Shown here: positions 11,345-18,974 of the stretch, piece by piece
Numbering within the stretch: position 1 is the stretch's first letter
How the letters are laid out: each line of letters begins with the position of its first letter
DNA from: Brevibacillus fortis
GTDB lineage: Bacteria > Bacillota > Bacilli > Brevibacillales > Brevibacillaceae
NCBI RefSeq assembly: GCF_003013395.1
Contig: NZ_PXZM01000013.1
Coordinates: 42,614-106,613, forward strand
DNA length: 64,000 nucleotides
Reading direction: 5' to 3'
Position numbers and translations under genes: made by a program
The notes under the pieces: model-generated
What the model was told of the DNA's origin: nothing
Databases searched by the model: none
Seen by the model: the letters and a program-made list of their open reading frames with translations, nothing else

Positions 11345-12193
11345 ATGGGAAGATTTTGGACAGATCAAGAAATCCTCGATGAGATCAACAAACGGCGATG
11401 GTACCATAAAATCGCGCTGCGACCCGGTATTGTCACTCCCGGGATTACGCTTCTGGAAAATGTATGGAATATGACCCGACAATCCAGAGAATATATCCAG
11501 TATTCGGGGAAACGCGTCCTAGATCTCGCTAGCTTTGACGGGATGTGGGCTTTTGAAGCGGAGCAACGAGGGGCAAATCTTGTCGTGGCTACGGACTGTA
11601 TGCAGCCTCTCTATTTGAATTTTGAGTTTTGCAAGAACATCCTGCAAAGCAAAGTTTTGCCGTTGTACAATACCAGCCCTTATAAACTATGGGAAGGGCT
11701 GCAAGTATTGCTGATGGACGATTTTATAGAACCACTGCTGTTCCCTCAGCAAATTCGGCACAATCAATTTGATGTCGTCCAGCATCTTGGTCTGCTCTAT
11801 CATCTGCGCGATCCAATGTGGACATTGTCGCAATGCCGAAGCGTGATTAAACCAGGTGGGCATCTCTTGTTGGAAACTGCCTGTATTTTGGATACGAACC
11901 AATCGATCATGGTCTACAACGGAGCTCCTGGACAAATGAACCGGATTTACAAGGACGATACCACTTGGTGGTTGCCGTCCGTACTTTGCATTGAAGAAAT
12001 GCTGAAGGGCACACTGTTTGAAGTCATTCCTGAATCGGTTCGGACCATCCACTCCGGCAGAGCAAACAATTACGACGCCGGTCGTATCAGCCTCGTGGCA
12101 AAAGCCATTCCTGGCAGCGCGATCGACCATAACTGTCACGCGGAATTGCTCCGTATATTCCGCAATCCAGGGATCGTTCCGGACTACCTGTAA
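11345..12193 (+). CDS. CmoB-like SAM-dependent methyltransferase
   Basis: 282 residues with a class I Rossmann methyltransferase core: RVLDLASFDGMWAFEAEQRG for SAM, VVATDC at the end of strand 2, FDVVQHLGLLYHLRDP and VIKPGGHLLLET. This set resembles CmoB and related enzymes of the Methyltransf_9 type. In a glycan locus the substrate is more likely a sugar or lipid than tRNA. The long open frame begins far upstream, but AAGGGGG lies just before an ATG pair at 11339/11345 and the residues before it look non-coding, so I start at 11345. A CATATCGTA box precedes it at 11300. A strong terminator follows. Confidence 0.78.
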   Translation: MGRFWTDQEILDEINKRRWYHKIALRPGIVTPGITLLENVWNMTRQSREYIQYSGKRVLDLASFDGMWAFEAEQRGANLVVATDCMQPLYLNFEFCKNILQSKVLPLYNTSPYKLWEGLQVLLMDDFIEPLLFPQQIRHNQFDVVQHLGLLYHLRDPMWTLSQCRSVIKPGGHLLLETACILDTNQSIMVYNGAPGQMNRIYKDDTTWWLPSVLCIEEMLKGTLFEVIPESVRTIHSGRANNYDAGRISLVAKAIPGSAIDHNCHAELLRIFRNPGIVPDYL

Positions 12194-12208
12194 TATCCGG
12201 TAAAAATG

Positions 12209-12252
12209 AAATCGGGTGCACAAGATCAACGATGCTTGTGTACCCGATTTTC
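12209..12252 (+). terminator. Intrinsic terminator after methyltransferase
   Basis: Long imperfect hairpin with arms AAATCGGGTGCACAAG and its near complement, ending in a T-run, starting 16 bases after the stop. Confidence 0.75.
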
Positions 12253-12269
12253 CATTCTTTCATAGTCTG
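12242..12269 (+). promoter_or_regulatory. Possible SigK promoter of second GT2
   Basis: AC at 12242 and CATAGTCTG at 12261-12269 are exactly 17 bases apart, one mismatch from the SigK consensus AC-N17-CATANNNTA. It overlaps the terminator of the previous gene. Confidence 0.4.
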
Positions 12270-12316
12270 ATGGTAGTGCATGCATTTTTTATGATGGAAA
12301 GATGGGAGTGAATCTC

Positions 12317-13504
12317 GTGTCCCACTCACAGCAACCATTAGTGAGTATCATTACCCCCTCTTACAACCAAGGCCGGTTTATTCGTGAGACAATAAATAGC
12401 ATATTGACCCAGGACTATGCAAACCTTGAGCATATCGTGGTAGATGGAGGCTCGACTGACGATACGCTCTCCATCTTGCAAGAATATGCACAAAAAGATC
12501 CGCGCTTCCGTTTTATTAGTGAACCGGATCGCGGACAGTCTCATGCGCTTAACAAAGGGTTGGCGTTGGCAAGAGGGGAAATCATTGGCTGGCTGAATTC
12601 AGACGACACCTATGTACCCGGCGCCATTTTGAAGGCTGTTCACGCTTTTGCGAGTAACCCGGCCTGGGGAATGCTTCATGGCAATTGCTATGTGATCAAT
12701 GAGTATGGTCAAGTATCCACCAGCTATCCGTCAGAACAGGCTGATTCCAAGAAGTTGTATCAGAGCTGCGTGATTTGCCAGCCATCCGCTTTCATCAGAG
12801 CCCACGTCTTCAGGCACATGGGGGGCGTTGATGAAAAATTGCAATTTTGCATGGATTACGACCTGTGGATGCGCATTGCCAAATTTTACCCCATCGGTTA
12901 TCTGCCCCAGTATTTAGGAAATGCTCGAATCCACACGGCGTGCAAATCAGCTACCAAATGGCATTCCGTCGGCGTACCAGAAGTTTTACGATCTCTTGCG
13001 AAAAATTATTCATCCATACCCAGCCATTGGATTTCGTACGTTCCACAATACAAAGGCATGGGGGTACTCGACCTGTTGCGGATCTATAAGTCCTTCCCAT
13101 CCAATACAGCCCGAATCACAAGTATGAATCGGGGGATGGACTTGTGGGCGCCCCCTGTACTGCGCGCGATTGTAGAATCGGACCCTTCTGCACCTGCGCA
13201 AATGTTGTTAGTAAAGGGAAAAGTCCCTGGTTCCCCCGTAAAATTGCCGAAGCCATTTGTTTTGACTGCGCTTGTGAATGGCATAAATGTAAAAAGTTTT
13301 ACTGTTGATAAACCCACCTTTGCCCTCGAAATTCCACTCGATCCGAATGCCACGACGCTTCGTGTGGACATCGCTTCTTCCAGTGTCGGTTTACCGAGCA
13401 CCCCTCAGGTCCAACAAAGAATTGCAGGGGGATACATGGCAGAAGAGATTATCCCTCTTTCCTATGACGAAGTGATCGTGTACAAAGCTTTTTCGAGGAG
13501 CTAA
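12317..13504 (+). CDS. Glycosyltransferase family 2, paralogue of the first GT2
   Basis: 395 residues with the same plan as the GT2 at 512: VSIITPSYNQGRFIRETI, VDGGSTDDTL, the donor motif LNSDDTYVPGA, and after the catalytic half a linker and a beta-rich C-terminal domain ending in EEIIPLSYDEVIVYKAF, which closely matches EEILPLSYEEYQFYQEF in the first copy. Both catalytic and accessory domains are conserved, so this is gene duplication followed by divergence rather than chance similarity. I choose GTG at 12317 (GGGAG eight bases upstream) over the ATG at 12302, whose ribosome site is too close. It stands alone between a terminator and the convergent DUF1360 gene. Confidence 0.87.
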   Translation: MSHSQQPLVSIITPSYNQGRFIRETINSILTQDYANLEHIVVDGGSTDDTLSILQEYAQKDPRFRFISEPDRGQSHALNKGLALARGEIIGWLNSDDTYVPGAILKAVHAFASNPAWGMLHGNCYVINEYGQVSTSYPSEQADSKKLYQSCVICQPSAFIRAHVFRHMGGVDEKLQFCMDYDLWMRIAKFYPIGYLPQYLGNARIHTACKSATKWHSVGVPEVLRSLAKNYSSIPSHWISYVPQYKGMGVLDLLRIYKSFPSNTARITSMNRGMDLWAPPVLRAIVESDPSAPAQMLLVKGKVPGSPVKLPKPFVLTALVNGINVKSFTVDKPTFALEIPLDPNATTLRVDIASSSVGLPSTPQVQQRIAGGYMAEEIIPLSYDEVIVYKAFSRS

Positions 13505-13512
13505 CCTCTTAC

Positions 13513-13860
13513 TTAATTCGAGTATAGCTTCGTCTCAATGACAGCCGCCGCTCCGGCTATGGCAAGCAGGAGCAACAAAGGATAGGCGGCTGGCACATAC
13601 ATATACAACCCAACGATCAAAGCGCCCACCCAAACTCCCATGCACCAATGGCAGCTCAACAATCTCCCTATCCATCGGCGCACCTTCCCGCCTTTAAAAT
13701 GAAAGTCCCGAACCATTTGGCCCGACTCATCGGGTACATATACTACCTGGTAAAATGGGTTTCGCAGAAAAGACGTGATCTCATCAAAAACAATCAAATG
13801 CGTGAGACGAAAGCTTGCTAGCACGAGGATGATCAGGTCGATCCAAGAGAGGTCAAACAT
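13513..13860 (-). CDS. DUF1360 membrane protein (YjcA-like)
   Basis: 115 residues beginning MFDLSWIDLIILVLASFRLTH, the start of the DUF1360 family. A conserved LLSCHWCMGVWVG segment carries a C-x2-C pair at the edge of the second hydrophobic helix, and a third hydrophobic helix lies near the C-terminus. The Bacillus subtilis relative YjcA is known as a sporulation protein of unknown mechanism. The ATG at 13860 has AGGTGGAGG directly upstream; a longer start is possible but would place that site inside the coding region. It converges with the GT2 (8-base gap) and is divergent from the CAP protein. Confidence 0.82.
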   Translation of the reverse strand: MFDLSWIDLIILVLASFRLTHLIVFDEITSFLRNPFYQVVYVPDESGQMVRDFHFKGGKVRRWIGRLLSCHWCMGVWVGALIVGLYMYVPAAYPLLLLLAIAGAAAVIETKLYSN

Positions 13861-13955
13861 TCCACCTCCACCTCTTTCCAATATTTTGTGCTTTTCTCAT
13901 TTGTTCCACATTTAGTACCATTGTGGTGCGACAAATCAGAGAAAGGCGTGATGAG

Positions 13956-15053
13956 ATGAATCGCAACATGAAGAAGATTGCAACTATCCTTTCCCTGTCC
14001 GTCCTCGTTACCATGATCGGACAACCTGCATTTGCGAAAACAACCTTTACCTCTTTGAAAATAGGGATGAAAAACACGCGCGTACTTGAAGTGGAAAAGA
14101 TGCTCGATGCGCTCAATTACGACTACAAGCTGGTAGTGGACAAGATCTACAACAGCAACACAGCTTATAACGTCAAAGCGTTCCAAAAAAAATACAAGCT
14201 CAAGCAAACAGGCATTGTAAACAAAGCTACTTACGATAAACTGAAGAGCGCGTACAAAGCACTCAATCAGAAACCGACTACACCACCAGTTACACCTTCC
14301 AAGCCCTCTGAGCCAAATGAGTCCAATGATTCCGTTACGTTGAAATTGGGTGCTAGCGGTGAACGCGTGAAGGAATTGCAAACGATGCTCGCTGGCCTCG
14401 GATACAAAGTAACCGCATCGGGACAATACGATGAATCTACGCGCTTTGCCGTCATGCTGTTCCAGTCGCGCAATAAACAACCGTTGACTGGTGAAGCAGA
14501 CGCCAAAACCTATACGGCGATTCAAACTCAATACAAAAACAATCCCGTACAGCCCAAACCAGATCCGAAGCCAACCGTCCCAACAAATCCAACGCCTCCC
14601 ATAACACCGGGTAAGCCTGAGCAACCACAAAAACCTGGTACTGGCACGCAAGTTCCGCTTCCCGCTGAATTGACTGCTGAGGAAAAAGAAATGGTTCAAC
14701 TCGTGAATCAAGAGCGCACCAGCCGTGGGCTCGCACCTTATCAAGTGGACATGCAATTGGTGAAAGTTGCACGTGTGAAAGCCCAAGAGATGGTCAACAA
14801 AGGTTACTTTAGCCACACGTCTCCCACTTACGGCTCACCGTTTCAAATGATGGATACTTTTGGGATTCGCTATTTGGCTGCTGCTGAAAACATTGCCCAA
14901 AACTATTCTGTAAGCAGCGCCCATCAAATGTTCATGAATTCTTCCGGGCATAAAGCCAATATCATGAGTCCAACTTACGACTATGTAGCCATTGCTGTCG
15001 TAAATGGCGGTCCGCACGGAAAAACGTTCGTACAAATGTTCTTAAAAAAATAG
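13956..15053 (+). CDS. Secreted CAP/SCP protein with two peptidoglycan-binding domains
   Basis: 365 residues. A Sec signal peptide (KKIATILSLSVLVTMIGQ, cleavage after AFA) is followed by two PG_binding_1 repeats (about 38-95 and 128-190; GMKNTRVLEVEKMLDAL and GASGERVKELQTMLAGL), each ending with a Q-x3-L-type core, a Pro-rich linker, and a C-terminal CAP domain (about 238-365) with HTSPTYGSPF, AAENIAQNY and SGHKANIMSP. This is the YkwD-like layout: the repeats hold cell wall or spore cortex and the CAP domain acts outside. Its biochemical activity is not established for bacterial members. GAAAGG lies upstream of ATG 13956. It is divergent from the DUF1360 gene. Confidence 0.9.
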   Translation: MNRNMKKIATILSLSVLVTMIGQPAFAKTTFTSLKIGMKNTRVLEVEKMLDALNYDYKLVVDKIYNSNTAYNVKAFQKKYKLKQTGIVNKATYDKLKSAYKALNQKPTTPPVTPSKPSEPNESNDSVTLKLGASGERVKELQTMLAGLGYKVTASGQYDESTRFAVMLFQSRNKQPLTGEADAKTYTAIQTQYKNNPVQPKPDPKPTVPTNPTPPITPGKPEQPQKPGTGTQVPLPAELTAEEKEMVQLVNQERTSRGLAPYQVDMQLVKVARVKAQEMVNKGYFSHTSPTYGSPFQMMDTFGIRYLAAAENIAQNYSVSSAHQMFMNSSGHKANIMSPTYDYVAIAVVNGGPHGKTFVQMFLKK

Positions 15054-15065
15054 AAGCGCGGAACG

Positions 15066-15101
15066 GAAAAGCCATCATTTCTGCTGAAATGGTGGCTTTT
15101 C
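15066..15101. terminator. Bidirectional intrinsic terminator
   Basis: Arms GAAAAGCCATCATTT and AAATGGTGGCTTTTC with one G:T pair and a 6-base loop, between the convergent CAP gene and the unknown gene that ends at 15109. Confidence 0.85.
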
Positions 15102-15108
15102 TTCCATA

Positions 15109-16479
15109 TTAAAAAGACACAGCGATCCGGTTATTGGCTGAAAAGTGTACCGTCTGATCGTTGCACAGCACGACACCCTCAACGACTATCCCCTTCCCCG
15201 CTTCTTGTTTCATAAAAGAAATCTGGAAGTTTTGGAACGCTTCCGTCGATTCCGGGGGAATGGATACAGGCTGGATCGGCGCTATCCAGTATTCCCCTCT
15301 CTCCATCGCTTGGGCAAACCAATCGTCTTCTAGGTATTTCCATCCTTTTAAGCCCGATGTACCTTGCACGGCCATCGTCTCTACGAGCTTCGGCGGCAAT
15401 ACCTGCCCTCCCATTTTGATCGAATCGACAGGCGAGACGCGCAGGCAAACGATTGGATTGTTCAGTTCAACGTTCCCCGTATTTTTCACCTGAAGTGTAC
15501 CAATTAACAGGTACGGCTTCTCAATTGATTCGGAGTGAATCAACGTGTAATCAAAATACACTTCTGCCGATGTACGCAAATCAACGTGTTCAGGCACTTC
15601 TTCCACCGGATGAATGGTCACTACTTGTTCCAGCAGTTCTTCTTCTGCCAAGATCAACAGCTCTTCCCGTTCACTGTCTGCTTCACTGTTTGCTTCACTG
15701 CTTAATTCACTGTTTGAGTCACTTGCCTCATTAGTCGGCTGGTCACTTTCCTGAATCGTGCTTTGTTCCTCTGCCAATGGCTTTTCGTCTGCCACCTGCT
15801 TGCTCTCCTTGTCTGAGGTAAGTAGCATAGTGGAATAAAACAGCTTTAAAATGTTGGGGGGTAAAAACGCCATTGGTTGAATGTGTAATCCATTTTGGAA
15901 ATACTCTAAAACCCCTGACGCTAAGTGGAGGGCAATTTTTTCCGCATAGACCTTACGATTGTTCACATCCGTATAAAGCGGCAACTGCAACTGAATGTGA
16001 ACAATCGATGGTTGCTTTTGGTTTTTGAGTACTTTATAGTGACACGGGATTCCTGACTGCTGCATTTCTGTCCGCAAACACTTCACCAAATCTTGCCGCT
16101 TTTCATCCTCCGACTGAAAGAAAATCAATCTCGGTTTTTCGAGGGTTCGCATTTCCTTCAAACTGAAACGTATGGCGACATCCGTATTTTTAGCCAGAGC
16201 TGAATTGTTTTGGCTTAAGACAACCTCCATACCGCTATCAGAGAGAAATTTTTGAACGTTCCCCAATACCTCCCACTCGTATGCGGTCGCTCCTGAAGAT
16301 ATTCCCGTAAAAAGAACGCAAACTTTTCCTTTCAAGCCCGAATCCAGGTCAACTCTTTTATTCGTCGAATCCCAGTTCAATTGAAAGCCATTTTGCTTGC
16401 AAAACAAACGAAACGCTGGCAGTGCCGCGTACGGCATGGTCCCGCCACGTTGACCACTGTAATAGACCTCAACATCCAT
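15109..16479 (-). CDS. Unknown protein: amidase-like fold, acidic Ser/Glu linker, beta C-terminus
   Basis: 456 residues with no family I can name. Residues about 1-50 look like a small binding module (SGQRGGTMPYAALPAFRLFC). The next 170 follow the strand-helix order of an amidase_3 fold (KVCVLFTGISSGATAYEWEV, then a helix and VVLSQNN), but the His/Glu zinc ligands of active amidases are not visible, so it may be a non-catalytic relative. A Ser/Glu-rich linker with SNSELSSEANSEADSE repeats separates it from a C-terminal beta-sandwich-like domain with KNTGNVELNNPIVCLRV. No signal peptide is visible. ATG 16479 has GAGGAG eight bases upstream. A SigK-like promoter precedes it, which suggests a spore-coat or exosporium role. 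Confidence 0.7.
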   Translation of the reverse strand: MDVEVYYSGQRGGTMPYAALPAFRLFCKQNGFQLNWDSTNKRVDLDSGLKGKVCVLFTGISSGATAYEWEVLGNVQKFLSDSGMEVVLSQNNSALAKNTDVAIRFSLKEMRTLEKPRLIFFQSEDEKRQDLVKCLRTEMQQSGIPCHYKVLKNQKQPSIVHIQLQLPLYTDVNNRKVYAEKIALHLASGVLEYFQNGLHIQPMAFLPPNILKLFYSTMLLTSDKESKQVADEKPLAEEQSTIQESDQPTNEASDSNSELSSEANSEADSEREELLILAEEELLEQVVTIHPVEEVPEHVDLRTSAEVYFDYTLIHSESIEKPYLLIGTLQVKNTGNVELNNPIVCLRVSPVDSIKMGGQVLPPKLVETMAVQGTSGLKGWKYLEDDWFAQAMERGEYWIAPIQPVSIPPESTEAFQNFQISFMKQEAGKGIVVEGVVLCNDQTVHFSANNRIAVSF

Positions 16480-16517
16480 TCCCATCTCTCCTCACGACAC
16501 TTTCCTTCAGTCCGCGA

Positions 16518-16545
16518 TATTGTATGAATGCCCAGTGTCCAAAGT
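16518..16545 (-). promoter_or_regulatory. SigK-like promoter of the unknown 15.1-16.5 kb gene
   Basis: On the - strand AC (16545-16544), 17 bases, then CATACAATA (16526-16518): a full match to AC-N17-CATANNNTA. It also fits a SigE -10 (CATACAAT). Confidence 0.5.
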
Positions 16546-16616
16546 GAACATTTTTGGCGATGACTGTTCCGAAGAAGCGCTTTGCGCATACGATGGCTAC
16601 AGAAAGGAGTGGTCAT

Positions 16617-17501
16617 ATGCCCACCTCACAAATGCCCCTGATCTCCATTATCATTCCTGTAAAAAATGAGGGGGACAATGTGCGTTCTACCATCACTTCC
16701 CTTTTGAATACAAGAACCACGTATCCGTATGAAGTGATTGTAGTCGATGATGCCTCAACTGATAACGGTTGTCATTTTTTACAAGGCCAAGGACAAAATG
16801 AAAAAATAAAATTAATCACTACAGAAGGCATTGGTGCAGCAGCAGCACGAAACCTGGGCGTGAATCATGCCCGCGGCAACTACTTCATTTTTTGCGATGC
16901 GCATCTGTCTTTTGAAAACTTTTGGATCGATCGCATGATGGAGCTCATTCTTACAAAAAAAGCAGATGGCGTTGCTCCCGGAATTGCTTCCATGACGGAG
17001 CCACATAAAATTGGATATGGGCAAAATCTGAATCAAAAGCTCGAGATTACCTGGTATCCAAAGCCATCAGGCCCGGCACCAGTTGCGATATTGCCAGGGG
17101 GATGCTTCCTGGTCACCAGAGAGGCTTTTATGAAGGTCGGGGGTTTTGATCGCGGTTTTCGCATATGGGGTTTTGAAGATATCGAGTTTTCCATCAAAAT
17201 GTGGCTGTTTGGATATACGTGTATGATCCAGCCATCCGTAAAAATTTTGCATTTATTTAGGCAAGCTCACCCTTACACAGTTGCACATGAGCACATTTAT
17301 TACAATATGCTTCGAATGGCGTACAGCCATTTTAACGAACAGCGGATTGAGGCAGCGAAAAAACTTGTGCTCTACGCAAATGCGAGTGAAATTGCGGATG
17401 ATGTGCTTACGTGCGGGGCTGCCGCTCAGCGAGTTCGATACAATGCCCAAAGAAAATTCGACGACAATTGGTACTTTCAAAAATTTCAAATTCCGTTCTG
17501 A
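16617..17501 (+). CDS. Glycosyltransferase family 2
   Basis: 294 residues of a compact GT2 of the polypeptide-GalNAc-transferase-like subgroup: ISIIIPVKNEGDNVRSTI, VVDDASTDN, the donor motif CDAHLSFENFWID, then GGCFLVTREAFMKVGGFD and WGFEDIEFSIKMW (the W-G-x-E-D-x-E type acceptor loop). It probably adds a sugar to a protein or a short glycan. It lies just upstream of the Cys-rich surface-protein gene at 17.6 kb, so that product is a plausible acceptor, but this is inference. ATG 16617 follows AGAAAGGAGTGG; the longer frame starting at 16554 has no ribosome site. Confidence 0.88.
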   Translation: MPTSQMPLISIIIPVKNEGDNVRSTITSLLNTRTTYPYEVIVVDDASTDNGCHFLQGQGQNEKIKLITTEGIGAAAARNLGVNHARGNYFIFCDAHLSFENFWIDRMMELILTKKADGVAPGIASMTEPHKIGYGQNLNQKLEITWYPKPSGPAPVAILPGGCFLVTREAFMKVGGFDRGFRIWGFEDIEFSIKMWLFGYTCMIQPSVKILHLFRQAHPYTVAHEHIYYNMLRMAYSHFNEQRIEAAKKLVLYANASEIADDVLTCGAAAQRVRYNAQRKFDDNWYFQKFQIPF

Positions 17502-17609
17502 TAAGATAGTGACCTAAAAAATAGGCGCATGCTCAACATGCCAAACTCCCGTTGCCCACATAGTATGTAACTGCAAAGCAAACTCCCTAGGAAAGGAAGG
17601 ATTCTTACG

Positions 17610-18812
17610 GTGAAACATCACGTGAAGCCCATTATGGGTCGCCAGCTCCCTACACCGACGCCTACAGCAACTCCTCCTATACCGAACAACCTGCAGGAAG
17701 AGTGCATTCGCGTCAACAAGGTGTATGACTGGGTAGTATTAGCGAACAGCTACCGAAACAAGATTGCCCTTCCCGACGATTGTCAAGCTCTGGTAGACGC
17801 TGCCATTCGTGCAGGGCAAGATATCACGATCTCCTGCGTTGAACCTGTTGCTCCAGGTCCTACTTGCAAAGTCGTCAGTATTCGCCGCGAGAACATTACA
17901 GTCAACGGGACCACTGTTCGGGTCGGGGTCGTTCGCTTCGTGTTCGGAGCCACTGTGCTCGTTCGCGTTTTCGCAGATGGAACACCTCTCTGCGAATTCA
18001 CAACAACAGTGCAATTCGATCAGGAAGTTGTTCTCTGCCTGCCTGAACCACTCGATGAGGACAATATCCTGTGCCGAATCAGTGCTTTCGAGTGCTCACC
18101 GACTGGTACCGTTCTCCTCGGTGGCATGGTTCAACTCGACGTCATTGTCTGCGTAGAAATCCAGGTAGAAGCAGAAGTGAAGCTGGAAGTATTGGCAAAA
18201 TTCTGCGCTCCGCGTCCAAACAATATTCCAATTCCATCGCCAACGCCATCTTTCCGTTGCCCGCCGATCACATTCCCGCCACAATGCCCACCAATCTTCC
18301 CAGTACGCAACTGCGATTGCCAGGCGTCCGTCAACGCATTGATACCAAACATCTCTATCTCCATTGGTATCCCACTCACCATTGCCGTCGGTACTATCCA
18401 GCTCCTCGCAGATATCTGCCCAAGTTGCGATCCATCCAGCAGCTCGTTTACCTTTAACTTCTTTGATGCTCTCCTGCCTGATGTCCTTGGCGATCAAAGC
18501 TTCAGCTTCTCGCCAACGACCATCAGCTCTCCGACATGCATTACCGTACTGCCTATCCTGCCAATCGTGACAGGTCTGATCGTAACAGGTACTGGTGTAC
18601 GGACATTCACAGCAACAGGTGCACAAGAAACGATGACTTACTCTCTGACACTCGCCGAAACTGGACTCGGCCTGCCAGACGTAATCATTCTGACACTCAC
18701 CGACGTTAATGGTGTCCTCGTCTTCAGCGCCACAATCACAGTCGTTCCAGACGAACAATTGCTGGTTGCTGATTGCATCACGTTCGGGGATATTGTCATT
18801 ACCTCTCCGTAA
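17610..18812 (+). CDS. Beta-rich Cys-containing protein, probable spore-surface protein
   Basis: 400 residues, function not assigned. A short Thr/Pro-rich N-terminus (QLPTPTPTATPPIPNN) leads to CIRVNKVYDWVVLANSYRN at about 33-51, a Cys-Val-Tyr-Asp-Trp module that I associate with Firmicutes spore-coat and exosporium proteins. Two beta-rich regions follow, separated by the Pro/Cys linker CPPITFPPQCPPIFPVRNCD and rich in Thr, Val and Ile with repeated short strands; Cys pairs suggest cross-links. There is no classical signal peptide, which fits mother-cell assembly. It starts at GTG after GGAAAGGAAGG. The neighbours (a GT2 before, a giant coiled-coil gene after) fit a spore-surface role. Confidence 0.72.
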   Translation: MKHHVKPIMGRQLPTPTPTATPPIPNNLQEECIRVNKVYDWVVLANSYRNKIALPDDCQALVDAAIRAGQDITISCVEPVAPGPTCKVVSIRRENITVNGTTVRVGVVRFVFGATVLVRVFADGTPLCEFTTTVQFDQEVVLCLPEPLDEDNILCRISAFECSPTGTVLLGGMVQLDVIVCVEIQVEAEVKLEVLAKFCAPRPNNIPIPSPTPSFRCPPITFPPQCPPIFPVRNCDCQASVNALIPNISISIGIPLTIAVGTIQLLADICPSCDPSSSSFTFNFFDALLPDVLGDQSFSFSPTTISSPTCITVLPILPIVTGLIVTGTGVRTFTATGAQETMTYSLTLAETGLGLPDVIILTLTDVNGVLVFSATITVVPDEQLLVADCITFGDIVITSP

Positions 18813-18838
18813 TAAAAAAATATTCGTTTCCAATCAGG

Positions 18839-18869
18839 CGGGAGAAGACCAACACTTCTCCCGTTTTTT
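18839..18869 (+). terminator. Intrinsic terminator
   Basis: Perfect arms CGGGAGAAG/CTTCTCCCG with a 7-base loop and TTTTTT, 27 bases after the beta-rich gene's stop. Confidence 0.88.
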
Positions 18870-18910
18870 CTATCGTTTTTCTATAGATAATCAGTCACGA
18901 CAATACAGGC

Positions 18911-18937
18911 ACCAATTCCCAACCCGTACATATGTCT
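18911..18937 (+). promoter_or_regulatory. Possible SigK-type promoter of the giant coiled-coil gene
   Basis: AC at 18911-18912, 16 bases, then CATATGTCT at 18929-18937. The -35 and CATA fit SigK; the spacing is one short and the last two bases differ from TA. About 38 bases before the GTG start. Confidence 0.3.
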
Positions 18938-18974
18938 ATATGGGAATGCCAGACGGAAAAAGGAGGACAACACT

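Noticed and set aside
13833..14816. 327-residue antisense frame opposite the CAP gene
   Set aside because: Opposite a well-formed secreted protein with signal peptide and domains; Leu/Phe/Arg-rich shadow without a start site.
17559..17567. CATAGTATG upstream of the beta-rich gene as a SigK promoter
   Set aside because: The -10-like box is present but AC stands 12 and 21 bases away, not 16-17, so it was not annotated.
18096..18833. 245-residue antisense frame opposite the beta-rich gene
   Set aside because: Opposite a strong gene with a good start and terminator; the frame has no ribosome site and a biased composition.
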